This document shows, piece by piece, positions 1 to 7,806 of a stretch of DNA of 64,000 nucleotides. The first letter of the stretch is position 1. Each line of letters opens with the position of its first letter. A program made the position numbers and the translations under genes. This DNA is from Corticibacter populi (GTDB taxonomy: Bacteria; Pseudomonadota; Gammaproteobacteria; Burkholderiales; Burkholderiaceae_C), in assembly GCF_004217315.1 (NCBI RefSeq), contig NZ_SGWR01000003.1, positions 124,001 to 188,000 of the forward strand. Direction: 5' to 3'. Under the pieces are notes generated by a model, which was not told the origin of the DNA, did not search any database, and saw nothing but the letters and a program-made list of their open reading frames with translations.

Positions 1-960
1 CAGGCCAGGCTGGACTTCGACCGCTCGAAGATGACCTGCCGCGCCATCGCCAACCGCATGGCCGACGCCGCCGGCGGCCAGATGAGCTGGGACCAGATCG
101 CCGAGGGCATGGCGCTGCGGCAGGCGGTGGCCAGCACCGATGCCGTGTCCGCCATCGACGAGGCCGAGTCCAACCGCGGCAACAACGGCGTGCCCTGGGT
201 GGGTGGCGGCAATGCCGGCGGACAGGGCCAGCGCCCAGTGCGGGTGGTGGGCGACGTGACCCGCGCCGGCTACAACCTGCTCAACGGGCGCGACGTTGCC
301 GACACCGGCAGCATCGACCCCAACAGCTGCAGCGGCAACCTGGCCTGCCAGACCTGGCGCTCGCCCGACGACGCGGCGGCCTGGGCGGTGCGCGTGCTCG
401 GCGAGCAGGAGCAGCGCACCTGCGAATCGTGCACGAAGACGGTGACCACGCCCGGCGTGGGCCTGACGCCACTGATCCAGGAGGAGTACGACGACAAGCT
501 GCAGGCCCTGCAGGAACTCGTCGCCGGCAGCCGGCCGACCAGCTTCGACAACCTGCAGGCCGCCAGCGCCGCATCGCTGCCGATCACCCGCGGTGTGATC
601 GAAGCGCTGCGGGACGAACCCGACCAGGACATCCTGGCCCGGCGCCTGGCGTCGGAAGTGGCGCTGGCGAGCGTGCTGGAGAAGGCCCTCCTGCTGCAGC
701 GCACGCTGCTGACCGGACGCAAGGAACCCAACGTCTCGGCCAACGAGCTGGCACAGCGCGCCGTCTCGCACGAGAGCGACATCCTCGACCGCGAGATCCA
801 CAACCTCAAGACCGAGCTCGAGCTTCGCCGCGAGCTGGCCAACAACTCGCCCACCGCCATCATCCAGCGGCACAGCACGCGCGCCAGCGGCTCGCGCGGC
901 ATCTACGAAGGCGACACCACGCGCGATCGCTTGCGGGAACTGGAGAGGGAAAGGCCCTGA
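1..960 (+). CDS. ICE conjugation protein, TIGR03755/PFL_4711-like (5' end missing)
   Basis: The reading frame is open from base 1 and ends with TGA at 958-960; the true start lies before the window. The visible 319 residues contain stretches typical of the PFL_4711 family of ICE proteins: a CRAIA region early on, a GVPWVGGGNAGG motif, KAGYNLL-like RAGYNLLNGRD, and a cysteine pair CESC that may form a disulfide. Family members are exported components of the mating-pair-formation apparatus of PFL_47xx ICEs, probably acting at the outer membrane or periplasm; the exact role is not established. The C-terminal third is charged and helical. Its stop overlaps the next start (TGATG), so the two are translationally coupled. 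Identification is from recalled family features, not a search. Confidence 0.8.
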   Translation, partial: QARLDFDRSKMTCRAIANRMADAAGGQMSWDQIAEGMALRQAVASTDAVSAIDEAESNRGNNGVPWVGGGNAGGQGQRPVRVVGDVTRAGYNLLNGRDVADTGSIDPNSCSGNLACQTWRSPDDAAAWAVRVLGEQEQRTCESCTKTVTTPGVGLTPLIQEEYDDKLQALQELVAGSRPTSFDNLQAASAASLPITRGVIEALRDEPDQDILARRLASEVALASVLEKALLLQRTLLTGRKEPNVSANELAQRAVSHESDILDREIHNLKTELELRRELANNSPTAIIQRHSTRASGSRGIYEGDTTRDRLRELERERP

Positions 961-1301
961 TGAACTGGGCCTCGATCCGCCGCTACAGCGCGCGCCTGCT
1001 CATGGCGCTGCTGCTGTTGGTGGCGGTGCTGGTGCTGGCCGTCGCGGTCAACGTGGTCGGCATCCGCATCGCCGGCAGCATCGACGGCTGGGAGCGCTGG
1101 ATGGCCGCACACGCCAACGCCTTCCTGGTCTGGCGGCTGCTGCTGTACGGCGGCACCGCGTGGGGCTGGATCTGGATGCGCCGCCGCGTGCGTGCGCGAG
1201 AGCCCGAGGGCGCCTCGATGCAGCGGCTGGTGCGCCTGGAAGTCGCCGCGGTGGCCGCGCTGCTGGTACTGGAAGTCAGCCTGCTGGTGCAGGCCGGGTG
1301 A
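960..1301 (+). CDS. Small ICE inner-membrane protein
   Basis: A 113-residue protein starting at an ATG that overlaps the previous stop. It has about three hydrophobic segments (near residues 10-35, 50-70 and 88-112) separated by short basic loops, including a WMRRRVRAR stretch. It sits between the TIGR03755-like gene and the TraG-N gene, the usual position for small membrane subunits of the ICE type IV secretion system. No enzymatic motif is seen. An assembly or scaffold role in the inner-membrane complex is inferred from context only. Confidence 0.7.
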   Translation: MNWASIRRYSARLLMALLLLVAVLVLAVAVNVVGIRIAGSIDGWERWMAAHANAFLVWRLLLYGGTAWGWIWMRRRVRAREPEGASMQRLVRLEVAAVAALLVLEVSLLVQAG

Positions 1302-1314
1302 TGCGGAGTCCGCG

Positions 1315-2829
1315 ATGACGCTCTATACGACCGATTACTTGGAGTATTACCTGACGCTGGTCTCGTGGGTCGTCCACAACGGCGTGTGGGCGGTGCTGGT
1401 CGCGAGCGGGGTGTTCGCCATCCCGTTCCTGGCCATCGTGATCCAGGAGTGGCTGAAGGCCCGCTCGGAAGGCGCAGATGAGGGCAACAAGGGCCTGCTG
1501 TCGGCGGCCCGCATCGAGAACCGGGTGTTCGTGGCGATCGTCGTCATCATGTTCGCGGGCATTCCGTTCATCGACGTCGATTTCAGCACGCTGCAGTTCG
1601 ACCGCTCCCGGTCCGAGCAGTGCCAGGTGAGCGTGCCCACGCCTTCGGAAACAGGGTGGTCGCAGTCCTTCAGCACGATCAACAACCAGTCGGCGAAGGT
1701 GCCGGTCTGGTGGTTCTTCATGCACGCGATCTCGCGGGCGGTCACCGGCGCCTCGGTGGCGGCGATCCCGTGCGGCACCGACCTTCGGCAGATGCGGATG
1801 GACGTGGATGCCACGCGCATCGACGACCCCGTGCTGTCGCAGGAGGTCGCGGATTTCAGCCAGCACTGCTACGGCCCCGCCCGCGCGCGGCTGTTCATGT
1901 CGCGCCCGGACCTGGACGAGGCGCAGATGCACGACGTGACGTGGATCGGCTCGCGCTACTTCGTGGACACCCCGGGTTTCTACGACACGTACCGCTCGCG
2001 GACGCCGCGCGAAGGCTGGCCCTACGACAGCACCCGCGATGCCGGCCTGGCCGAAGTCCCCAGCGGGGCCGGCTATCCGACGTGCCGGCAGTGGTGGGCC
2101 GACGGCAACGGCCTGCGCGCACGGCTGCTGGATCAGGTGGATCCCGGCCTGCTGACGCGCATCGGCGGCTGGGCGGGCTTCCTGAGCCAGGACCAGGTGA
2201 ACGACTCGGTGATCCGCGCGATCGCCTCGCCGCGGCAGCAGAACGTGAACCGGGGCGCGGTCTACACGGACTACGGCGGGCAGATCGAGATGACGTTGCC
2301 CAACATCGTCACCCGCGCCGCCGGCGACGTGGGCCTGGCGGTGGGCTCGCTGGCCTACTTCCCGGCAATGGACGTGGTGCGGCAGGCCCTGCCGATGGTG
2401 ATGGCGCTGCTCAAGATGGCCCTGGTGATCTGCATCCCGATGGTGCTGCTGATCGGCACCTACGACCTGAAGACCCTGGTGACGGTGAGCGTGGTGCAGT
2501 TTTCGCTTTTTTTCGTGGATTTCTGGTTCCAACTGGCGAGGTGGGTGGATTCGACGATCCTGGATGCGCTCTATGGCTGGGGCTGGGGCTACAACCGCCC
2601 GCACACCAACTTCGACCCGCTGATCGGGTTGAACAATGCGTTCGGGGACATGCTGCTCAATTACGTCATGGCGGCGATGTTCTTGGTGTTGCCCGGGTTC
2701 TGGATCACCGCGCTGACCTGGGCAGGCTTTCGCGCGGGCAACATCGCTCAGAACCTGTCGGAAGGTACGCGGGGAGCAGGCAATGCGGGCGGCAAAGGAG
2801 CGGGCGCGGTCTCCAGCAAACTGAAGTGA
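1315..2829 (+). CDS. TraG N-terminal-domain conjugal transfer protein
   Basis: A 504-residue membrane protein of the TraG_N type (PF07916), the ICE counterpart of the F-plasmid TraG amino-terminal half. Such proteins take part in pilus assembly and mating-pair stabilisation in the inner membrane. Hydrophobic segments lie near the N-terminus (two in the first 120 residues) and in a cluster at about residues 345-480. A periplasmic loop with conserved-looking Cys, Trp and Tyr residues lies between them. The tail is Gly/Ala/Lys-rich. The chosen ATG lies 13 bases after the upstream stop and gives the family-like opening MTLYTTDYLEYYLTLVSW. It is the last gene of the rightward conjugation operon seen here. 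Confidence 0.88.
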   Translation: MTLYTTDYLEYYLTLVSWVVHNGVWAVLVASGVFAIPFLAIVIQEWLKARSEGADEGNKGLLSAARIENRVFVAIVVIMFAGIPFIDVDFSTLQFDRSRSEQCQVSVPTPSETGWSQSFSTINNQSAKVPVWWFFMHAISRAVTGASVAAIPCGTDLRQMRMDVDATRIDDPVLSQEVADFSQHCYGPARARLFMSRPDLDEAQMHDVTWIGSRYFVDTPGFYDTYRSRTPREGWPYDSTRDAGLAEVPSGAGYPTCRQWWADGNGLRARLLDQVDPGLLTRIGGWAGFLSQDQVNDSVIRAIASPRQQNVNRGAVYTDYGGQIEMTLPNIVTRAAGDVGLAVGSLAYFPAMDVVRQALPMVMALLKMALVICIPMVLLIGTYDLKTLVTVSVVQFSLFFVDFWFQLARWVDSTILDALYGWGWGYNRPHTNFDPLIGLNNAFGDMLLNYVMAAMFLVLPGFWITALTWAGFRAGNIAQNLSEGTRGAGNAGGKGAGAVSSKLK

Positions 2830-2853
2830 GTGCAGCGCCGAGTCTGTATCCGC

Positions 2854-3228
2854 TCAGTCGTCCTCGAACATTTCGTGCGAGGCGTCGTTGTAGAGATTGG
2901 GGTCGTAGCCCGGAGACTTTCTGATCTCTTCCCCGTCCATGAACGGCCACTCGTCTTCCTCTGGGGCATGACCTTGCCCAGCCACCCAAGCCGCGGCCAC
3001 CGCGAACACCACCAGCAGCGCCAGCCAGAACGCTGCGTACAGCAACACGCCCAGCACGGCGAGCTTGACCAGCCAGACCAGCGCGGTGGCGACCGACGCC
3101 GACAGCCCTTGGGTTGCGAGCCATCCCACCACACGCCGCTCGCGGCGGACATAGCCCCGCCAGCCGCGGCCGAGCCAGCGGCCGAAGCGTTCCGCGGTGC
3201 TGACGGTGACGCGGTTGCTGGTTGGCAT
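2854..3228 (-). CDS. DUF3742 family ICE protein
   Basis: A 124-residue protein with a basic N-terminus (AERFGRWLGRGWRGYVRRER), two adjacent hydrophobic segments at about residues 45-85, and an acidic C-terminal tail ending EMFEDD. This layout matches DUF3742 proteins, which are routinely found between TraG-N and the MobH relaxase in PFL_47xx-type ICEs. Function is unknown; probably an inner-membrane protein. It is convergent with traG-N (25 bases between stops) and reads away from the toxin-antitoxin pair upstream. Confidence 0.85.
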   Translation of the reverse strand: MPTSNRVTVSTAERFGRWLGRGWRGYVRRERRVVGWLATQGLSASVATALVWLVKLAVLGVLLYAAFWLALLVVFAVAAAWVAGQGHAPEEDEWPFMDGEEIRKSPGYDPNLYNDASHEMFEDD

Positions 3229-3259
3229 GGTGCTTTCTCCTATGACATGGGACTCTCGA

Positions 3260-3658
3260 TCAGGACAGCAGTTGCACGGCTTCTCCCTGTTTCTTCAGCA
3301 GCGAGGTCGCCTTCTTGTCGAAGGACACGAAGGTCTCGGCGCCCAGCCATGTGCCTTCATAGGCGATGACGCCGTCGGCGAAGTCGCCGCCGGCGTCCAC
3401 GAGCGCCAGTCCAGCCTCGACGGCCGGACGGTTCATGACCACGTTCTCGGTCCCGAGCAAGGCGCGGATGGCCGTGGCGATCGTTGCGGGCTCGAATCCA
3501 TAGAGACGACGCAGCACCCAGAACAACTCGCACAGGCACGGCAACGAGACCGCGATCAGCGTGGCATGCTTGAGCACCCGGTCGGCAGCGGCCGCCTGCT
3601 TGGGATCGTCCCGCACGAGCGCCCGGACGAGGACGTTCGTGTCGACTGCGACCTTCAC
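3260..3658 (-). CDS. PIN-domain toxin (VapC-like RNase)
   Basis: A 132-residue PIN-domain protein, the toxin of a type II toxin-antitoxin pair. PIN toxins are metal-dependent ribonucleases. Visible acidic residues include D6 in AVDTNVLVRALVRDD, an E in the CLCELFWVL segment and a D in GGDFADGVIAYEG, which fit the PIN active site. I chose the GTG at 3658 because it overlaps the antitoxin stop (GTGA), giving translational coupling and the canonical opening VKVAVDTNVLVR; a TTG at 3673 is the only longer alternative. The pair sits between DUF3742 and the relaxase and could stabilise the ICE by post-segregational killing. Confidence 0.88.
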   Translation of the reverse strand: MKVAVDTNVLVRALVRDDPKQAAAADRVLKHATLIAVSLPCLCELFWVLRRLYGFEPATIATAIRALLGTENVVMNRPAVEAGLALVDAGGDFADGVIAYEGTWLGAETFVSFDKKATSLLKKQGEAVQLLS

Positions 3659-3906
3659 CGCTCGCCCGCCCAACCCGCGGCGGCTGCTTCGTTCATTTCC
3701 TCGATGGTCGCGACCTTGTCGGTCTTGCCGGCGAGCAGCCCGAGAAACCCGTCGATCGAACCGGTCGGCTTCGCCGCACGCACCCGAAGCTCTCCTCCAG
3801 GCAGTTTTTCGAGTTCAAGCCGCTCTCCGGGCTTGATGCCGAGATGCTGCAGCAGCTCCCGCTTCAGCGTGACCTGGCCCTTGGTAGTGACTGTCAGCGA
3901 TGGCAT
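3655..3906 (-). CDS. AbrB/MazE-type antitoxin
   Basis: An 83-residue protein whose N-terminal 45 residues form a SpoVT/AbrB swapped-hairpin DNA-binding domain (LTVTTKGQVTLKRELLQHLG). The C-terminal half is probably the toxin-neutralising segment. It is first in the two-gene unit and overlaps the PIN toxin by four bases. Such antitoxins usually repress their own promoter, which would lie in 3907-3960. It is divergent from the MobH relaxase, so its binding could also touch relaxase transcription; that is inference. Confidence 0.9.
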   Translation of the reverse strand: MPSLTVTTKGQVTLKRELLQHLGIKPGERLELEKLPGGELRVRAAKPTGSIDGFLGLLAGKTDKVATIEEMNEAAAAGWAGER

Positions 3907-4185
3907 GGCGATCTCCTGAAAAAGCTCACGTCGCTGATATTGTAATTGAAATCTTCATTACGATCAACTGGAGCAAGCCAGGTGCCCGAACGGGGCCTTC
4001 CCGCTTCAATCGGCACCGAGCCAGCGCGCATTGACGGTGGAGCGGGCCTTCGCATCCCCCTATACCCAAAGGCTAACGACAAAGGCCAAAGGGCCGGCAA
4101 GGGGCAAGGGAACGGAGGCAAGGGGAAAGGCCCTACCCGAAAAGGCCAAAAGGCGCTCCTGCCAGCCCGTCATCCGGGATACGCC
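3907..4185 (+). promoter_or_regulatory. Antitoxin/relaxase divergent intergenic region with G-rich repeats
   Basis: A 279-base spacer between the antitoxin and the relaxase. The left part (3935-3965) is AT-rich and suits a promoter. At 4081-4150 the top strand is strongly purine-rich, with AAAGGCC at 4081, 4126 and 4142 and G-runs at 4091-4093, 4101-4104, 4108-4110 and 4122-4125. The region can also be read as an in-frame TTG-started extension of the relaxase, giving a low-complexity Lys/Gly string, but that is unlikely to be protein. It could be an untranslated leader, a G-quadruplex-forming segment or part of oriT. Confidence 0.45.
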
Positions 4186-6054
4186 ATGCTCTCGCTGTTC
4201 CAGCGCAAACGGACACCCCCCGCTGCCGGCGCGACGCCGACACCCGCCGCCGAAGCTCCGAAAGGGCTGACGCGGCCGCAGTCGTCGGCGTCGCTGCTGG
4301 CCACCCCGCGCAGGCAGCGCCTGCTGGAACACATCTGGCAGCGCACCTCGCTGTCGCGCGGCCAGTTCGCCAAGCTGTACCTCGCGCCGCTGGAGCGCTA
4401 CGCCGAGCTGGTGCAGCAGTTCCCCGCTTCGGAAAGCCACCACCACGCCTACCCCGGCGGCATGCTCGACCATGGCCTGGAAATCGTGGCCTACGCGCTC
4501 AAGCTGCGTCAGGCGCACCTGCTGCCCGTGGGCACGCCACCGGAGGACCAGGCGGCCCAGGCCGAGGTCTGGACCGCCGCCGGGGCCTACGCCGCGCTGC
4601 TGCACGACATCGGCAAGATCGCCGTCGACCTGCACGTCGAGCTGGTGGACGGCACCACCTGGCACCCCTGGCACGGGCCGTTGCAGCGGCCGTACCGCTT
4701 CCGCTACCGGGAGGATCGGGAGTACCGGCTGCACGGCGCCGCCACCGGGCTGCTGTATCACCGGCTGCTCGACCGGGAGATCCTCGACTGGCTCAGCGGC
4801 TATCCCGGGCCGTGGGCGTCCCTGCTCTATGTGCTGGCCGGTCAATACGAGCACGCCGGCGTGCTGGGGGAACTCGTAGTCCAGGCCGACCGGGCGTCCG
4901 TCGCGCAGGAACTTGGTGGCGACCCCACGCGCGCGCTGGCCGCGCCCAAGACTGCCTTGCAGCGCAAGCTGCTGGACGGCTTGCGCTATCTGCTCAAGCA
5001 GGAGTTGAAGTTGAATCAGCCGGAAGCCTCTGATGGCTGGCTCACCCGTGACGCGCTGTGGCTGGTCAGCAAGACTGTCTCGGACAAGCTCCGGGCGCAT
5101 TTGCTGTCGCTCGGCGTCGAGGGCATTCCGGCCAACAACACCGCAATCTTCAATGTGCTGCAGGAGCACGGCATGCTACAGCCGACACCGGACGGCAAGG
5201 CGATCTGGCGCGCGACGATTGCCAGCGACAAGGGTTGGTCCCATACATTGACACTCCTGCGACTGGCTCCGGCGCTGGTCTGGGACGCGGCGGAGCGTCC
5301 TGAGCCGTTCATGGGAACTGTCACCGTGGATGCTGAGCTGGATGCTCAAACCACGCCATCACTCGATTCCGCACCGTCATCGGAGGCCGATGGCCCGGCA
5401 TCGGCTGACGCGCGCGTGGTGCCTGCCGGAGCTCCCCCGATGGCGAAGGTTGAAGCGCACGCCGCTGACATGATGGACGATCTGCTCTCGATGTTCGGCA
5501 GCACCATACCGCCCGACACCGAACCCCGCGAGTCGGTCCAACCGGTGCAGCCGCTCATCGATTCGGAACGAATGCCTCCCGAATCGGAGAGGGGATGCGA
5601 GGCAGCGCGTCCTTCGACCAATGAACCCACCCACATCCCACCGGGCCCATCGGCCGAGCACTTCCTCGCTTGGTTGCAGAACCGTATCCAGATGCGCAAA
5701 TTGATCATCAACGACGCGCGGGCACTGGTGCATACCGTCGCAGGTACGGCCTACTTGGTGAGCCCTGGCGTATTCCAGCGTTATGCACAAGAGCACCCAC
5801 AGGTGGCGACACTCGCGAAGCAGGAGCAGTTGCCCGACTGGCGATGGATGCAAAAGCGCTTCGAGAGGCTGCAGGTGCACCGCAAGCAGCCGAGCGGGCT
5901 CAACATCTGGACCTGCGACGTGTCTGGTCCCCGCAAGACCAAGCGCGTGCATGGTTATCTGCTCGATGATCCCGGTCGCGTCTTCTCCGAGGTGCCGCCA
6001 GACAATCCCTATCTGTCACTCAGCGCACAGGACGAGCAGAACGTGAAGCCCTAA
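4186..6054 (+). CDS. MobH-family relaxase (TraI_2 domain)
   Basis: A 622-residue relaxase of the MobH family, the enzyme that nicks oriT and pilots the strand during ICE transfer. The N-terminal TraI_2 region carries the HD-type metal ligands: HHAYPGGMLDHGLE near residues 85-99 and LLHDIGK near 138. A variable linker (about 370-480) leads to a C-terminal TraI_2_C-like domain containing FLAWLQNRIQMRKLIINDAR. I chose the ATG at 4186 (MLSLFQRKR), which matches the usual start of these proteins; a TTG-started form from 3946 would add 80 low-complexity residues. The stop is 38 bases from the convergent LysR gene, marking the boundary between conjugation genes and cargo. Confidence 0.93.
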   Translation: MLSLFQRKRTPPAAGATPTPAAEAPKGLTRPQSSASLLATPRRQRLLEHIWQRTSLSRGQFAKLYLAPLERYAELVQQFPASESHHHAYPGGMLDHGLEIVAYALKLRQAHLLPVGTPPEDQAAQAEVWTAAGAYAALLHDIGKIAVDLHVELVDGTTWHPWHGPLQRPYRFRYREDREYRLHGAATGLLYHRLLDREILDWLSGYPGPWASLLYVLAGQYEHAGVLGELVVQADRASVAQELGGDPTRALAAPKTALQRKLLDGLRYLLKQELKLNQPEASDGWLTRDALWLVSKTVSDKLRAHLLSLGVEGIPANNTAIFNVLQEHGMLQPTPDGKAIWRATIASDKGWSHTLTLLRLAPALVWDAAERPEPFMGTVTVDAELDAQTTPSLDSAPSSEADGPASADARVVPAGAPPMAKVEAHAADMMDDLLSMFGSTIPPDTEPRESVQPVQPLIDSERMPPESERGCEAARPSTNEPTHIPPGPSAEHFLAWLQNRIQMRKLIINDARALVHTVAGTAYLVSPGVFQRYAQEHPQVATLAKQEQLPDWRWMQKRFERLQVHRKQPSGLNIWTCDVSGPRKTKRVHGYLLDDPGRVFSEVPPDNPYLSLSAQDEQNVKP

Positions 6055-6092
6055 GATTGAGTCGAGCCGCCCACATAGATTGCACCCGCTGA

Positions 6093-7022
6093 TCAGAAGT
6101 TGCGCGGACCGCTACATGTTCTACCGCTCGACGCACTTTGGGGGCCGAACGTGGACACGGTGAAGTCCAGGAAGCTGCGGAGTTTCGGTGTGATGCGCCG
6201 ATCCGGCGCGTAGAGCACATGCATCGGACGCGTGGGCGCTTCATACGCCGGCAAAAGACGGATCAGGCGGCCATCGGCCAAGGCCTCGCGCACGAGTTCC
6301 AGCGGCTGCAGCATGATGCCCAGCCCGGCCAGCGCGGCACACATCAGTGGCTCGCCGTGATCCACCATCAGGCGAGAAGTCACGGGCACGACGATGCGCC
6401 CCTCCGGCCCATCGAAGGTCCAATGGGTCCGCAACTCCGTGTGCGAGAAACCCAGGCATTCGTGCTGCCGCAGATCCAGAGGACTGCGCAAGGCAGGCCG
6501 GCCCTCGAGGTAGCCAGGCGCCGCGCACAGGACCAGGCGATAGGGTGCCAAGGACCGCGCGATCAACCCGCTGTCCGAGAGCGCCCCGACCCGGAAGACG
6601 ACGTCATACCCTTCGTCGATCAGGTCCACTGAGCGGTTACTCAAGCTTAGTTCCACCGCCACGTGAGGATAGCGCTGCATGAACTCGGGCAGGCGCGGAG
6701 CCAGCGTGTGCATGCCGAAGCTGACCGGCGCGTTGACGCGCAGCCGCCCTGTTGGCATGGCGAGCGTCTCGGCGGCCATCATCTCGGCAGCTTCGACCTC
6801 CGCCAGGATACCCCTGGCACGTTCATAGAACGTCCGGCCGAAGTCGGTCAGGCTTTGGCGCCGGGTGGTCCGGTTCAGCAGGCGAACGCCCAGGCGCTGC
6901 TCGATGCCCTGCACATGCTTGCCCACCAGCTGCGGCGACATCTCAAGCGCCTGCGCTGCGGCGCTGAAGGAGCCGAGGTCCACGGCTTTGATGAACACCG
7001 CCATGCTGGTCAGTCGATCCAT
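6093..7022 (-). CDS. LysR-family transcriptional regulator
   Basis: A 309-residue LysR regulator: an N-terminal winged helix-turn-helix (residues 1-60, with GSFSAAAQALEMSPQLVGKH) followed by an inducer-binding domain (90-300). It is of the CrgA/DmlR-like subgroup. The start MDRLTSM at 7022 is preferred over an upstream ATG at 7052 because it is the usual LysR beginning. It is divergent from the reductase at 7124, and the 101-base AT-rich spacer (with AAAATTCTGGTTTTTAATTA near 7025) is the likely shared operator. It probably controls the reductase and hydrolase. Confidence 0.9.
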   Translation of the reverse strand: MDRLTSMAVFIKAVDLGSFSAAAQALEMSPQLVGKHVQGIEQRLGVRLLNRTTRRQSLTDFGRTFYERARGILAEVEAAEMMAAETLAMPTGRLRVNAPVSFGMHTLAPRLPEFMQRYPHVAVELSLSNRSVDLIDEGYDVVFRVGALSDSGLIARSLAPYRLVLCAAPGYLEGRPALRSPLDLRQHECLGFSHTELRTHWTFDGPEGRIVVPVTSRLMVDHGEPLMCAALAGLGIMLQPLELVREALADGRLIRLLPAYEAPTRPMHVLYAPDRRITPKLRSFLDFTVSTFGPQSASSGRTCSGPRNF

Positions 7023-7123
7023 TAGAAAATTCTGGTTTTTAATTACCAACAATTTTAGATATTTATCATCATTCCGATCAAATCTAAGCTGGAGGTCGTG
7101 AAAAATTCAATGCGAGGACTCCC

Positions 7124-7753
7124 ATGAAGATTGCAGTGATTGGTACTGGCAGCATCGGCGCCGCCTATGCACGCGCCCTGGCGGAAGCGAAGCTCGAAGT
7201 GGTCATCGGCGCACGCGACCCGGCCAAGGCGGCCGCGCTTGCGCAGGAGATCGGGGCGCAGGCTGAAGGCGGTGGTATCGCCGCCGCGTTCAAGCTCGCC
7301 GACACGGCGATCCTGGCGCTGCCGTACGGGGCCGTCGCTGGCGCGCTGGCCGAAGCCGGTGAACTCACCGGCAAGGTGCTGGTGGATGTGAGCAACCCGG
7401 TGAGCGAAGACTTCAAGGATCTGACGGTGGGCCTGACCACATCGGCGGCCGAGCAGACCCAGGCCGCCGCACCGGCCGCGCGCGTGGTCAAGGCGTTCAA
7501 CACGGTCTTTGCCGCCCTGGTCCCGCTCCAGGCCCGCCAGGGCGGTGCGCTGCAGGTGTTCGTGGCCGGCGACGACGACGACGCCACGGCCCAGGTGCGC
7601 AAGTTGGCACAGGCGCTGGGCTTCATCGCGGTCGATGCCGGGCCGCTGCGCAACAGCCGCTTCCTGGAGCCGGTTGGGATGATGAACATCCAGTTCGGCT
7701 TCTTCCTCGGTGCCGGCCCGACGACCGCGCCGTCGTGGGCTCACGTTTCCTGA
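7124..7753 (+). CDS. NADPH-dependent F420 reductase-like oxidoreductase
   Basis: A 209-residue Rossmann-fold protein of the F420-oxidoreductase/NADP-binding family (COG2085-like). The opening MKIAVIGTGSIGAAYARAL holds the GxGxxG dinucleotide site and GARDP follows the second strand. The segment VVKAFNTVFAAL is typical of this family in non-F420 bacteria, where NADPH-linked reduction of an unknown substrate is presumed. The extreme C-terminus (after GFFLGAGPT) differs from the usual ending. It is divergent from a LysR gene and is followed, 53 bases on, by a secreted hydrolase, suggesting a LysR-inducible pair. Confidence 0.82.
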   Translation: MKIAVIGTGSIGAAYARALAEAKLEVVIGARDPAKAAALAQEIGAQAEGGGIAAAFKLADTAILALPYGAVAGALAEAGELTGKVLVDVSNPVSEDFKDLTVGLTTSAAEQTQAAAPAARVVKAFNTVFAALVPLQARQGGALQVFVAGDDDDATAQVRKLAQALGFIAVDAGPLRNSRFLEPVGMMNIQFGFFLGAGPTTAPSWAHVS

Positions 7754-7806
7754 GGCCCGCACATGGACGCGCCGCAGGGCGCGTCCTCTCTCCCGGAGAC
7801 ACGCCC

